Shown here piece after piece: positions 8,921-18,312 of a stretch of 64,000 bases of DNA. Origin of the DNA: Variovorax saccharolyticus (GTDB lineage: Bacteria > Pseudomonadota > Gammaproteobacteria > Burkholderiales > Burkholderiaceae_C); NCBI RefSeq assembly GCF_030316765.1, contig NZ_JASZYT010000002.1, forward strand, positions 186,001-250,000, given 5' to 3'. The notes under the pieces are model-generated. The model saw only the letters and a list, made by a program, of their open reading frames with translations, searched no databases and was not told the origin of the DNA. The first letter of the stretch is position 1. Each line of letters begins with the position of its first letter. A program made the position numbers and the translations under genes.

Positions 8921-10330
8921 TCACTTGGTGGCCCAGCCGCCGCCCAGCGTCTTGTAGAGAACCACCTGGTTCTGCAGCCGCTGCTGCCGGATCTGTGCGG
9001 TCGCCAGCTGCGAGGTGAACAGCGAGCGCTGGGCATCCAGCAGGTCGAGCCCGCTGGCGACGCCGCCGCGGTAGCGCATGTCCGACAGCTGGAAGCGCGT
9101 CTCCTCGGCCTTGGCCTGGGCCACCAGGGCGCGCAGTTCCTCGTCGTAGGTGGCGCGGCCCGCGAGCGCGTCGGCGACCTCGCGGAAGGCCGACTGGATC
9201 GACTTCTCGTACTGCGCCACCGCGATCTTCTGGCCCGCGCGCGCCGAATCCAGGTTGGCCTGGTTGGCGCCTGCATTGAAGATCGGCAGCGTGATCTGCG
9301 GCGCGAAGGCCCAGGCCTTCGTGCCGCTGCTGAACAGGTTGGAGAACTCCGAGCTCGTGGTGCCGATCGAGGTGGTCAGCGTGACCCGCGGGAAGAAGGC
9401 GGCGCGCGCGGCGCCGATGTTGGCGTTGGCCGCGATCAGCTGCTGCTCGGCGGCGCGGATGTCGGGCCGCTCGACCAGCAGGTCGGAGGGCAGGCCGGCC
9501 GGCAGCTCCGGCATCGGCGCCAGCGCCTGCAGGCCCTGGGCGCCGCCGGTGATGGTGTCGGGCGGCACCGGCGCGCCGAGCAGCAGCGCCAGCGCATTCT
9601 CGTCCTGCAGCCGCAGTCGCTGCTGCTGCGCGTAGGTGGCGCGCGCGGTCTCGGCCTGCGCCTCGGCGAAGCGGAAGTCGATCTCGGAAGCCACGCCGTT
9701 GTCGAAGCGCAGCTTGGTCAGCTTGAGCGAGTCGTCCCGCGTCACCATGGTCTGGCGCGTGATCTCGAGCGCCTCGTCGTCGCCCAGCACCGCCAGCCAG
9801 CCATTGGCCACGGAGGCGATCAGGCTGATCTGGGTCGCCTTGCGGGCTTCCTCTGTCGCCAGGTACTGGGCCAGCGCGGCATCCTTCAGGCTCGCCACGC
9901 GGCCGAAGAAGTCGAGCTCCCAGGCCGTCACGCCCAGCCCCACCGTATAGACGGAGCTCACGCCTTCGCCGGTCAGGGACGGCCGCTGGCGGGTGCCGCT
10001 GGCGCTCGCATTGAGCGCCGGGTACAGCGCCGATCGCGTGATCTGGAACTGCGCCCGCGCCTGCTCGATGTTGAGGATCGCCACCTGCAGGTCGCGGTTG
10101 TTCGTGAGCGCGAGGTGGATCAGCCGCTGCAGCCGCGGGTCGGTGAAGTAGTCCTGCCAGGCCACGGTCGCGGCCGGCGGCTGGCCGGGCGCGGTCGGTG
10201 CCGCCGCCGCGTTGGGGAAGGTGGCCGGCACCGGCGCCGCCGGGCGCTCGTAGGTCGGGATCAGCGAGCAGCCCGCCAGCATCAAGGCGGCGGCGCCTGC
10301 CAGCGCGGTAGTGATGAATCGCTTAGTCAT
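8921..10330 (-). CDS. RND efflux outer-membrane lipoprotein (OprM/NodT family)
   Basis: 469 residues. A signal peptide ends in a lipobox LAGC with the lipidated Cys21, followed by the family opening SLIPTYERPAAPVP. The two long repeats of the TolC-like trimeric channel are recognisable (TNNRDLQVAILNIEQARAQF and LVERPDIRAAEQQLIAANANIGAARAAF regions). This is the outer-membrane exit duct of the tripartite pump. Its start overlaps the pump stop by eight bases, so it is the last cistron of the adaptor-pump-channel operon. Confidence 0.92.
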   Translation of the reverse strand: MTKRFITTALAGAAALMLAGCSLIPTYERPAAPVPATFPNAAAAPTAPGQPPAATVAWQDYFTDPRLQRLIHLALTNNRDLQVAILNIEQARAQFQITRSALYPALNASASGTRQRPSLTGEGVSSVYTVGLGVTAWELDFFGRVASLKDAALAQYLATEEARKATQISLIASVANGWLAVLGDDEALEITRQTMVTRDDSLKLTKLRFDNGVASEIDFRFAEAQAETARATYAQQQRLRLQDENALALLLGAPVPPDTITGGAQGLQALAPMPELPAGLPSDLLVERPDIRAAEQQLIAANANIGAARAAFFPRVTLTTSIGTTSSEFSNLFSSGTKAWAFAPQITLPIFNAGANQANLDSARAGQKIAVAQYEKSIQSAFREVADALAGRATYDEELRALVAQAKAEETRFQLSDMRYRGGVASGLDLLDAQRSLFTSQLATAQIRQQRLQNQVVLYKTLGGGWATK

Positions 10331-13300
10331 GCTTTGTTTCCTCGATGCCGGCGGCCTGGGCGTGCCGCTTGTCGGCCTCGTGCTGTCGGGCGCTGCCCTT
10401 GAAGAATCCGCGGACGATCACGAAGAACACCGGCACGAAGAACACCGCCAGGGTGGTGCCCGTGACCATGCCGCCGAGCACGCCGGTGCCGATCGCGCGC
10501 TGGCTCGCCGAGCCCGCGCCGGAGGCGAACACCAGCGGCATCACGCCCAGCCCGAAGGCCAGCGAGGTCATCACGATCGGCCGGAACCGCAGGTGGGCGG
10601 CTTCGAGCGCGGATTCGAGCGCGCCCTTGCCCTGCGCCTGCAGGTCCTTCGCGAACTCGATGATCAGGATCGCGTTCTTTGCCGACAGGCCGATGATCGT
10701 GATCAGCCCGACCTGGAAGTACACGTCGTTGGAGTAGGCCCGCAACAGGGTCGCCAGCAGCACGCCCAGCACGCCCAGGGGCACCACCAGGATCACCGCC
10801 AGCGGAATCGACCAGCTCTCGTACAGCGCGGCCAGGCACAGGAACACCGCCAGGATCGCGAAGCCGTACAGGATGATGGCCTGCGAGCCGGCGAGCTTTT
10901 CTTCGCGCGACTGGCCGGTCCATTCGTAGCCGAAGCCGGCCGGCAGCTGGGCTGCGAGCTTCTCCATCTCGGCCATCGCCGCGCCGGTGCTGAAGCCCGG
11001 CGCCGCGCTGGCGCTGATGCGCATCGCGGGGTAGCCGTTGTAGCGCACCGTCTGCTGCGCGCCGGTGATCCAGCGCGTGGTCGCGAAGGCCGACAGCGGC
11101 ACCGGCTTGCCCTGGGCATTGGCCGCGTTCAGCTTGAGCAGGTCGTCGGGCTGCATCCGCGCCGGCGCGTCGGCCTGCACCACCACGCGCTGCAGGCGGC
11201 CCTGGTTCGGGAAGTCGTTGACGTAGCTCGATCCGAGCGCGGTCGACAGCGTCGTGTTGATGGCGTCGAAGGTCACGCCCAGCGCATTCGCCTTGTCGCG
11301 ATCGATGTCGATCTGCAGCTGCGGCGCGTCCTCGAGGCCGTCGGGCCGCGTCTGCGTCAGGATCTTGCTCTGCGAGGCCATCCCCAGCAGCTGGTTGCGC
11401 GCGTTGACCAGCGCCTCGTGGCCGGCGCCGGAGCGGTCCTGCAGCCGGAAGGTGATGCCGCTGGCGTTGCCCAGTTCCGGGATCGGCGGCGGGCTCAGCG
11501 GGTAGATGAAGGCATCGCGCACGCCCGACAGCGCACCGAAGGCGCGGCCGGCCAGCGCATCGGCCGACTCGCCGGGACCCTTGCGTTCGTGCCAGTCCTT
11601 CAGCGTCACGAAGGCGAGGCCGGCGTTCTGGCCCTGGCCCGAGAAGCTGAAGCCCATCACGCCCACCATGCTCTGCACTTCGGGCTGCTTGAGGATGAAG
11701 GCCTCGACCTGCTTCATGACGTCGAGCGTGCGCTCCTGGGTCGCACCCGGCGGCAGCTGCACGTTGACGATGATGTTGCCCTGGTCTTCCTGCGGCAGGA
11801 AGGAGGTCGGCACGCGCAGGTAGGCGATCACGACGACGCCGATGATCGCGACGTAGATCACCATGTAGCGCAGGGCGCGCCGCAGGATGCGCGACACCAT
11901 GCCCTCGTAGCCCTTGGCGGTGCGCGTGAAGCCGCGGTTGAACCAGCCGAAGAAGCCCTTCTTCTCGTGGTGGTGGCCGGCTTCCACCGGCTTCAGCAGG
12001 GTTGCGCACAGCGCCGGCGTGAGCGACAGCGCCATGAAGGCCGAGAAGCCGATCGAGGCCACCATCACCGCCGAGAACTGGCGGTAGATGTTGCCGGTCG
12101 AGCCGGCGAAGAAGGCCAGCGGCACGAACACCGAGATCAGCACCACGGTCACGCCGATGATGGCGCCCGAGATCTGCTTCATCGCCTTGCGCGTGGCCTC
12201 CAGCGGTGGAAGCCCTTCCTCGCTCATGATGCGCTCGACGTTCTCGACCACCACGATGGCGTCGTCGACCACGATGCCGATCACCAGCACCATGCCGAAC
12301 ATGGTCAGCACGTTGATCGAGAAGCCCAGCGCCAGCAGCACCGCGAAGGTACCCAGCAGGGCGATCGGGACCACGATGGTCGGGATGATGGTGTAGCGCC
12401 AGTTCTGCAGGAACAGGAACATCACCAGGAACACCAGCACCACGGCCTCGACCAGCGTCTCGGCCACCTGCGAGATCGAGATCTTGACGAAGCGCGAGCT
12501 GTCGTACGGGATCTCCCACTTCACGCCCTGCGGGAAGAAGCGCGAGAGCTCCTCCATCTTGGCGCGCACCAGCTTGGCCGATTCGAGCGCATTGCCGCTG
12601 GGGGCCAGCTGGACGCCGATGCCGACCGCCGGTTCGCCGTTCAGGCGCGCCGAGGTCGAGTAGGCCTGGCCGCCGAGCTCGATGCGGGCGACGTCGCGCA
12701 GCCGCACGGCCGAGCCGTCGGTGTTGGCGCGCAGCACGATGTTGCCGAACTGCTCGACATTGGTGAGCTGGCCGTTGACCACCACCGTGGCCGCGATCGC
12801 CTGGCCGGCCACGTTCGGCAGGTCGCCGATGGTGCCCGAGGCCACTTGCGCGTTCTGCGCCTTGATGGCGTTGGTGACGTCGGCCGACGACAGGTTGAAG
12901 CCCTGCAGTTTCGCCGGGTCGATCCAGACCCGCATCGCCCGCTCGGTGCCGAACAGCTGCGCCTGGCCGATGCCGGACACCCGCTGCAGCTCGGGCACCA
13001 CGTTGCGTGCCGCATAGTCGCCCAGCGCGATCGGGTCATAGGCCGGGTTGTCGGACGACAGGATCGTGAACAGCAGGAAGTTGGATCGCGACTTGTCGAC
13101 CCGCACCCCCTGCTGCGTCACCGCCGCGGGCAGCCGCGGCGTGGCGCGCGAGAGCCGGTTCTGCACGTCCACCTGCGCCAGGTCGGCGTCGGTGCCGGGC
13201 GCGAAGCTGATCGTGATCGCGCCGGTGCCGTCGGCCTGGGCCACCGACTCCATGTAGATCATGCCGGGCGAGCCGTTCATCTCGCGCTCGATCACCGACA

Positions 13301-13484
13301 GCACGCTGTCCTCGAGCGTCTGCGCAGAAGCGCCGGGGTAGGCGGCGTTGATGACGATGGCCGGCGGAGCCACCGGCGGGTACTGGGCGATCGGCAGCTG
13401 CGTGATCGCGACGCCGCCCACCACGAGGATGAACAGCGCGATCACCCACGCGAAGATCGGACGGTCGATAAAGAACTTGGCCAT
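10323..13484 (-). CDS. RND efflux pump, hydrophobe/amphiphile exporter (AcrB/MexB type)
   Basis: 1,053 residues, the usual size for HAE1 transporters. The start FFIDRPIFAWVIALFI and the first helix are canonical. TM4 carries the proton-relay pair in GIVVDDAIVVVENVER and TM10 the essential Lys in SAKNAILIIEFAKDL. Two large periplasmic loops separate TM1/2 and TM7/8. The protein exports drugs, solvents or bile-salt-like compounds using the proton gradient, with the adaptor encoded 13 bases upstream and the channel encoded downstream. Substrate range cannot be read from sequence. Confidence 0.95.
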   Translation of the reverse strand: MAKFFIDRPIFAWVIALFILVVGGVAITQLPIAQYPPVAPPAIVINAAYPGASAQTLEDSVLSVIEREMNGSPGMIYMESVAQADGTGAITISFAPGTDADLAQVDVQNRLSRATPRLPAAVTQQGVRVDKSRSNFLLFTILSSDNPAYDPIALGDYAARNVVPELQRVSGIGQAQLFGTERAMRVWIDPAKLQGFNLSSADVTNAIKAQNAQVASGTIGDLPNVAGQAIAATVVVNGQLTNVEQFGNIVLRANTDGSAVRLRDVARIELGGQAYSTSARLNGEPAVGIGVQLAPSGNALESAKLVRAKMEELSRFFPQGVKWEIPYDSSRFVKISISQVAETLVEAVVLVFLVMFLFLQNWRYTIIPTIVVPIALLGTFAVLLALGFSINVLTMFGMVLVIGIVVDDAIVVVENVERIMSEEGLPPLEATRKAMKQISGAIIGVTVVLISVFVPLAFFAGSTGNIYRQFSAVMVASIGFSAFMALSLTPALCATLLKPVEAGHHHEKKGFFGWFNRGFTRTAKGYEGMVSRILRRALRYMVIYVAIIGVVVIAYLRVPTSFLPQEDQGNIIVNVQLPPGATQERTLDVMKQVEAFILKQPEVQSMVGVMGFSFSGQGQNAGLAFVTLKDWHERKGPGESADALAGRAFGALSGVRDAFIYPLSPPPIPELGNASGITFRLQDRSGAGHEALVNARNQLLGMASQSKILTQTRPDGLEDAPQLQIDIDRDKANALGVTFDAINTTLSTALGSSYVNDFPNQGRLQRVVVQADAPARMQPDDLLKLNAANAQGKPVPLSAFATTRWITGAQQTVRYNGYPAMRISASAAPGFSTGAAMAEMEKLAAQLPAGFGYEWTGQSREEKLAGSQAIILYGFAILAVFLCLAALYESWSIPLAVILVVPLGVLGVLLATLLRAYSNDVYFQVGLITIIGLSAKNAILIIEFAKDLQAQGKGALESALEAAHLRFRPIVMTSLAFGLGVMPLVFASGAGSASQRAIGTGVLGGMVTGTTLAVFFVPVFFVIVRGFFKGSARQHEADKRHAQAAGIEETKHD

Positions 13485-13497
13485 GCGGGCGGGCTCC

Positions 13498-14757
13498 TTA
13501 CTTCGCGGCCGCAGCCGGTGCGGCCGCAGCGGAAGCAGCCGGCGCCGGGGTGGCGGCGCCCTGCGGCCCGGTCCACGGCACCGCCTTCACCGGCGTGCCG
13601 GGCGGCATCATCTGCAGCTTCTGGAAGCCGTCGACCATCACCTGCTCGCCGGCCTTCAGGCCGTCGAGCACCACCCATTGGTTGTTCTGGGCGGCGCTGA
13701 TCTTCACGGTGCGCTTGCTGAGCTTGCCGTCGGCGCCCACCACGGTGAGCGTGTCGCCCTGCTGGGTCCGGGTCACGGCCTGCTGCGGCACGGTGATCGC
13801 GTTGGTCGCCTGGGCCTGCTCGAGCCGCACGCGCACGTACAGGCCCGGCAGCAGCTCGCCCTTCGGATTCGGGACCTCGGCGCGCAGCGTGATCTGGCCC
13901 GTGGTCTGGTCGACCGTCAGGTCGGAGAACAGCAGCCGGCCGGGCTGCGCGTATTCGGAGCCGTCCTCGAGCACGATGCGCACGCTGGCCGCCTCGCCGC
14001 CGGGGGCGTGCTTGAACTGGCCGTCCTGCAGCGCGCGGCGAAGCCGCAGCACCTCGGTGGCGGATTGCGTGAAGTTCACGTACAGCGGATTGATCTGCTG
14101 GATCACGGCCAGCGCCGTGGCGTCGCCGCTCTGGCCCACCAGCGCGCCCTCGGTCACCAGCGAGCGGCCGATGCGGCCCGAGATCGGCGCCGTCACGGTG
14201 GCGTAGCCCAGGTTGATCTTCGCGGTCTGCAGGGCGGCGCGGCTGACCGCGATGTCGGCCTCGGCGGTCTTCGCCGCCGCCACCGCGTTCAGGTATTCCT
14301 GCTTGCTGACCGCATTGGCGTCGACCAGCGGCTTGTAGCGCTGGGCCAGGGCCCGGGCCTGCACCGCATTGGCCTCGGCGCGCTGCAGGCTGGCCTCGGC
14401 GCTTTGCGCGGCGGCGGCGTAGGGGGCGGGGTCGATGCGGAACAGCACCTGGCCGGCCTTGACGTCGCTGCCTTCCTGGAACACGCGCTGCAGCAGGATG
14501 CCCGCGGCGCGGGCACGGACCTCGGCCACGCGCGTGGATTCGAGCCGGCCCGGAAGCTCGGTCACCAGCCCGACGTTGGTCGGCTTGGCGATCACCACGC
14601 CGACTTCGGGCGCCGGATGGGCGCCCGCGCCGCCGGCGCCGTTCTGGCCCTCGCTCTTGCCGCAGGCGGTCAGCGCGAGCAGCATGACGGAGGCGGCGGC
14701 CACGGCCGCGAGGCGCGGAGAGAACAACGAATGACGCGAGACATGCAAGTCGGGCAT
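13498..14757 (-). CDS. RND efflux periplasmic adaptor (AcrA/MexA type) lipoprotein
   Basis: 419 residues. The signal peptide ends LALTAC, placing a lipidated Cys at position 32. Family segments follow: VVIAKPTNVGLVTELPGRLESTRVAEVRARAAGI, a coiled-coil hairpin, and a lipoyl-like YATVTAPISGRIGRSLVTEGALV half. It is the first cistron of the efflux operon and diverges from a TetR regulator; an AcrR-like palindrome lies in the shared promoter region. Confidence 0.92.
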   Translation of the reverse strand: MPDLHVSRHSLFSPRLAAVAAASVMLLALTACGKSEGQNGAGGAGAHPAPEVGVVIAKPTNVGLVTELPGRLESTRVAEVRARAAGILLQRVFQEGSDVKAGQVLFRIDPAPYAAAAQSAEASLQRAEANAVQARALAQRYKPLVDANAVSKQEYLNAVAAAKTAEADIAVSRAALQTAKINLGYATVTAPISGRIGRSLVTEGALVGQSGDATALAVIQQINPLYVNFTQSATEVLRLRRALQDGQFKHAPGGEAASVRIVLEDGSEYAQPGRLLFSDLTVDQTTGQITLRAEVPNPKGELLPGLYVRVRLEQAQATNAITVPQQAVTRTQQGDTLTVVGADGKLSKRTVKISAAQNNQWVVLDGLKAGEQVMVDGFQKLQMMPPGTPVKAVPWTGPQGAATPAPAASAAAAPAAAAK

Positions 14758-14854
14758 GTGATTCCTTTGAAGGGAGGACAGAAGACGGAGGCGTGACCGC
14801 GCGAGTGCCTAAAGCAACGCGGCGATCTTGACTATCGGCAAAAGGCCTCTAGTT

Positions 14855-14878
14855 TACATACATTCATGGATGTATAGT
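14855..14878. promoter_or_regulatory. AcrR-like operator between efflux operon and tetR
   Basis: The core 14858-14875 is an inverted repeat, ATACAT and ATGTAT flanking a six-base centre that is itself mostly self-complementary. With its flanks it closely resembles, from memory, the 24-bp AcrR operator of Escherichia coli (TACATACATT then AATGTATGTA half-sites). It lies 98 bases from the adaptor start and 47 bases from the repressor start, well placed to control both directions. Confidence 0.7.
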
Positions 14879-14924
14879 CGCGACCTTGCCAGGCCGATGG
14901 ATTTTAGGAAGGGGGTTCAAAAAA

Positions 14925-15563
14925 ATGGTCAGACGCACCAAGGAAGAAGCCCTGGAGACGCGCAATCGCCTGCTCGACGCGGCGGAAGTGCTGTTCCAGG
15001 CCCAGGGCGTGTCGCAGACCTCCCTGCAGCAAATTGCGCACCAGGCGGGAGCGACCCGGGGGGCGATCTACTGGCATTTCAAGGACAAGGCCGCGCTCTT
15101 CAACGCCATGATGGACCGCGTCACGCTGCCGCTGGAGGCCGAGGTGGCCAGGGCATCGGCAGGCACCGGTGCCGAGCCCATGGACGAGGTCGAGCACCAG
15201 ATGGTCGAGGCCCTGAAGCTCATGACCACCGACATGCAGGTGCGCCGCGTGTTCGACATCGCGACCCACAAGGTCGAGTACACCCACGACATGGAGTCGG
15301 TGCAGCAGCGCCACCTGTCGGCGCGCAACGGCTGCGTGGTCGAGTTCGAGAAGGCGATGGTGGCCGACGCCCGCCGCACCCGCAAGCGGCTGCCCATTCC
15401 GGCGCCGGCGGCGGCGCAGGGCCTGCATGCGCTGATCAGCGGGCTGATCCAGAACTGGCTGCTCGACCCGGCTGCCTTCGACCTCGTGGCAACCGGGCGC
15501 CAGGCCTTTCGGGTGTACCTCGCGGGGCTCGGATTCACCCGGCCCGCGGGAGACCCTTCCTGA
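14925..15563 (+). CDS. TetR-family repressor of the RND efflux operon (AcrR/TtgR-like)
   Basis: 212 residues. The helix-turn-helix is typical of the AcrR/TtgR group: RTKEEALETRNRLLDAAE, QTSLQQIAHQAGATRGAIYWHFKDKAALF (residues about 3-60). The ATG at 14925 follows an AGGAAGGGGG ribosome-binding site; a TTG 39 bases upstream in frame is less likely. Divergent position from the adaptor gene and the palindromic operator between them point to local repression relieved by pump substrates. Confidence 0.88.
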   Translation: MVRRTKEEALETRNRLLDAAEVLFQAQGVSQTSLQQIAHQAGATRGAIYWHFKDKAALFNAMMDRVTLPLEAEVARASAGTGAEPMDEVEHQMVEALKLMTTDMQVRRVFDIATHKVEYTHDMESVQQRHLSARNGCVVEFEKAMVADARRTRKRLPIPAPAAAQGLHALISGLIQNWLLDPAAFDLVATGRQAFRVYLAGLGFTRPAGDPS

Positions 15564-15603
15564 TCGGCGATAATGGAGAGCTTCCGATATTCCGGAAGAC
15601 TTT

Positions 15604-15678
15604 CTCGCTGTATTTCAACGGATAGAATTCGGCCCTCCGAAGGCTGAGATCCAGGTTCGATTCCTGGCGGCGGGACCA
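15604..15678 (+). tRNA. tRNA-Arg (anticodon CCG)
   Basis: All arms fold by hand. The acceptor stem is CTCGCTG with CGGCGGG (two G-U pairs), followed by A73 and an encoded CCA. The anticodon stem 15630-15634/15642-15646 encloses loop CTCCGAA, giving anticodon CCG at 15637-15639. The T arm is CCAGG TTCGATT CCTGG. The D stem has three good pairs and one T-T mismatch, and the variable loop has four bases. A strong terminator follows six bases downstream. Confidence 0.9.
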
Positions 15679-15683
15679 AATCC

Positions 15684-15717
15684 AAGGCCGGAAGCATGCA
15701 AATGCTTCCGGCCTTTT
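15684..15717 (+). terminator. Strong rho-independent terminator after tRNA-Arg
   Basis: A perfect 14-bp stem (AAGGCCGGAAGCAT with its complement), a four-base loop and a closing T-run directly after the tRNA 3' end. Confidence 0.9.
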
Positions 15718-15765
15718 CCATGGGTGCCCCGACCCCGGCATGGCCGGTCCGGCCGCGGCTATCGC

Positions 15766-16566
15766 CTACCAGCGTACCTGCAGATGGAGGCCCCAGGCCA
15801 CCGCCCGCGGGCCCGGGCGATGCGGCGCTGGCAGTCGACCCTGGGCATCGGCCAGCGCGGCCGTCGCCCCGGGCCCCGAGGGCCCGATCGGCGCCAGGCT
15901 GACTTGCGTCTCGACGCCGAAGATTCGGTCGGTCAGGTCATTGAGCGCGCCCAGGGGGTCGGTGAGAACCAGCGCGACCTGGTCCAGGGTGTCGGGATCG
16001 CCCGGCTTCGCCTTGATCGACTCGCGGATGGGCGAGAAAACGTACTCCCCGAGCAGCCAGCCCACCAGCGGCGTGACGATCAGGTCCTGGTACGAAACCG
16101 GCTCGAACATGGCCTCGGCCCCGAATTCATAGACCGCCGAAAGCAGCGCCGAGTAGCCCAGGGACTGCCAGCGGTCCAGGCCGCGCTCCCGGGCCCGGAT
16201 GTAGTACGCCGCACCCCAATAGGGATGGAGCACGTAGTTGACGACATGATCGTCCCGGTCCCAGACCGGGTTCGTGACGTTGTCGCGCCACTTGGAGAAG
16301 CTGACGCCGCTGCGGTCGAAATTGGTTTGCTCGGAGGGCATCGCGCTGAGCGCCGCGACCGTCACGGCCTGGTAGCCCACGAAGTACCAGGTGTCGCGCC
16401 GGAGGCCCTCCCAGTCCGCAGTCGCGATGACGGCAGGCTCCGGCGGGGCCGGGATGTCGAGAGTCGCATGGTCGTTCCCGGGCGAGGCACAGGAAACCGG
16501 CCTCGCGAGCCATGGCAAAAGCGCGAGAACGACAAGAACGGCGAAGGCGAAGGAGCTCCGCGGCAT
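15766..16566 (-). CDS. DUF3943 domain protein, exported
   Basis: 266 residues with an N-terminal signal peptide (AVLVVLALLPWLARPVSCA). The central block DRDDHVVNYVLHPYWGAAYYIRAR and the following SALLSAVYEFGAEA match the DUF3943 pattern as I recall it. The domain contains several aromatic and small residues consistent with an envelope-associated protein. It points towards the tRNA terminator and stands downstream of, and co-oriented with, the large membrane protein at 16639-18312, 72 bases away, so they may share a transcript. Function unknown. Confidence 0.7.
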   Translation of the reverse strand: MPRSSFAFAVLVVLALLPWLARPVSCASPGNDHATLDIPAPPEPAVIATADWEGLRRDTWYFVGYQAVTVAALSAMPSEQTNFDRSGVSFSKWRDNVTNPVWDRDDHVVNYVLHPYWGAAYYIRARERGLDRWQSLGYSALLSAVYEFGAEAMFEPVSYQDLIVTPLVGWLLGEYVFSPIRESIKAKPGDPDTLDQVALVLTDPLGALNDLTDRIFGVETQVSLAPIGPSGPGATAALADAQGRLPAPHRPGPRAVAWGLHLQVRW

Positions 16567-16638
16567 CCAAAAGGATTCGATGCAAGTATGGCAGTCGCGC
16601 GTCGATGTGAAAAGGCCGCCGCTTCGGCCCGGTGTGCG

Positions 16639-18312
16639 CTATGACGACGAGCTGCACCACAGGTAGCCGTCGGTCTTGAGTCTGGGCTTGTATCCGTCGC
16701 CGCAGGCTTGCGCCGGGTCTTTCAGTATCACCTCGGGAATCCCATGGGCCTTGGCGTACGCCAGCAGTTGCTCCGGTGAATGCAGCTCACGCAGCGCTTT
16801 CCAGCGCGACGACCATTGCGCGTAGAAGCCCGGGTACCACATGACCGCCGCGCCTTCCTTCCAGCTGACCCATAGCCGGCGTTCGGCCAGGGCGACAAAC
16901 AGGTCGGCCTCGTCGCCGAGCGGGGCCAGATACGGCCCGCTGCCGCCTTCGCGCTTGATCGCTTCGGCCATGGCGCGCCAGCCCGGATCGAGATCGTTGT
17001 CGGCACGGACCAGGCTCACGCTTCCCCTGTAGGCGGCCAACGATATGACCACGGTGGCGATCGCGATCATGGCGATCGAAGCCATCGACAGCAGGCGAGG
17101 CCGCTCGCCGCCAAGCTTGTCATGCCATCGGGCGAGAAAGCTCCGAATCGCCGGCGCATGCCCAAGGAAGAGCAAGGTGGAGGCGAGCGCAAAGAACAAG
17201 CTGTGCGGCAGCACGAACGTTCCGATCGCGACCTGAATCGCCAGAAACTTGTGCAGGCGACTCGATGCGCCGGACATGATCGCCATGAAGGCCATGCTCT
17301 GGACGATCAAGCTGGTCGCGGTCAGGACGCCTTCGGATCTCAGCAGGTGCAGATTGAAGATCAGGCGCGCATCCAGAAATTGGGGCGCCGCGCAGCCAGC
17401 AAGGAAGATTAGCAGCAGGCAGGCGATGCCCCGGCGCCAGAAGCCCGGATCTCGCAACAGGCCGGAAGCGAACCAGGCGGCGAGAAAGTAGAGGCCGACG
17501 CGAATCAAAGACGCCCTCGATGCCGCTTCCACCAGGAAGTGATCTGGAAAATACTCCCCGATGTACTGCTTGTAGCTGAACGGGGTAGCGGCGCCGGTAT
17601 GGGCGATGGAACTCAGGATCCAGACGGCCACGGGAGCGACGATCAGGAGAAACAACGCGATGGATTGGATCTTGATCTTCGCGGAGCTCCGCCAGAACTC
17701 CTCTCCGCGTTGAAAGATGGCCACCGCCAGCATCCACAATGCAACGAAGGCATTGATGTCGAAAGTCAGTGCCAGGGCCACCGAAGCCGAGCGAAATCTC
17801 CGGGCCACCAGGCTTCTGAAAGTGAAGAAGATGAGCGGCCATGTGACTACCGAGTGGGTGAAGTAGTCGAGAAACATCTCATGCCGGCCCACCGGTGAAT
17901 CCGGCATCAGGGCCATCGAGGTGGCCACCAGCGTCGCGGAAATCGTGGCGCCCCACAGACCCAGCCCGCAGGTCTGTGCCAGCAGGAGGAGGGTGTAGAC
18001 CGAAGCGAACCTGACCACCACGTGGGCAAAAAGAAAGGTCAGGCGCGCATCGAAGGTGTCAACCAGCGCGCGAATCACGGGCCATACCGCAGTCGTGAAA
18101 TTTTCGAGCGACAGGACGAATGGGTCGGCGGCAAACTCGGGCCGGTCGATGAAACGCATCACGTAGGGAATGTGAAAGACGTTCAGGTTCTTGCCGAACT
18201 TGAATCCCGTCAGTTCCAGCGACCACCATGTGATCAGGACAGCCAGGCATGCAATCTGCAGAGGCAAACCGAATCCGCTGCCGTTCGTCGAAGCATGCTT
18301 GGAGTGGGTCAT
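16639..18312 (-). CDS. Large polytopic membrane protein with soluble C-terminal domain (unassigned)
   Basis: 557 residues that I do not recognise with certainty. About ten to twelve hydrophobic segments run from residue 17 to about 420, with the first periplasmic-looking loop rich in acidic and aromatic residues (MRFIDRPEFAADPF). A hydrophilic domain of about 125 residues closes the protein (WRAMAEAIKREGG, ERRLWVSWKEG, HGIPEVILKDP, two late Cys). The layout, membrane domain followed by an extracytoplasmic domain, resembles GT-C glycosyltransferases and DUF6798-type proteins, but no diagnostic motif is seen. It diverges from a flippase/HAD-UbiA pair, which favours a glycan or lipid-linked sugar role. 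Confidence 0.6.
   Translation of the reverse strand: MTHSKHASTNGSGFGLPLQIACLAVLITWWSLELTGFKFGKNLNVFHIPYVMRFIDRPEFAADPFVLSLENFTTAVWPVIRALVDTFDARLTFLFAHVVVRFASVYTLLLLAQTCGLGLWGATISATLVATSMALMPDSPVGRHEMFLDYFTHSVVTWPLIFFTFRSLVARRFRSASVALALTFDINAFVALWMLAVAIFQRGEEFWRSSAKIKIQSIALFLLIVAPVAVWILSSIAHTGAATPFSYKQYIGEYFPDHFLVEAASRASLIRVGLYFLAAWFASGLLRDPGFWRRGIACLLLIFLAGCAAPQFLDARLIFNLHLLRSEGVLTATSLIVQSMAFMAIMSGASSRLHKFLAIQVAIGTFVLPHSLFFALASTLLFLGHAPAIRSFLARWHDKLGGERPRLLSMASIAMIAIATVVISLAAYRGSVSLVRADNDLDPGWRAMAEAIKREGGSGPYLAPLGDEADLFVALAERRLWVSWKEGAAVMWYPGFYAQWSSRWKALRELHSPEQLLAYAKAHGIPEVILKDPAQACGDGYKPRLKTDGYLWCSSSS

Noticed and set aside
10311..13700. A very long open frame antisense to the RND pump gene (over 1,100 codons).
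   Set aside because: It is the mirror of a GC-rich gene with strong third-position bias; the translated sequence is His/Arg/Gln-rich and matches no family, while the minus-strand frame is an unmistakable AcrB-type pump.
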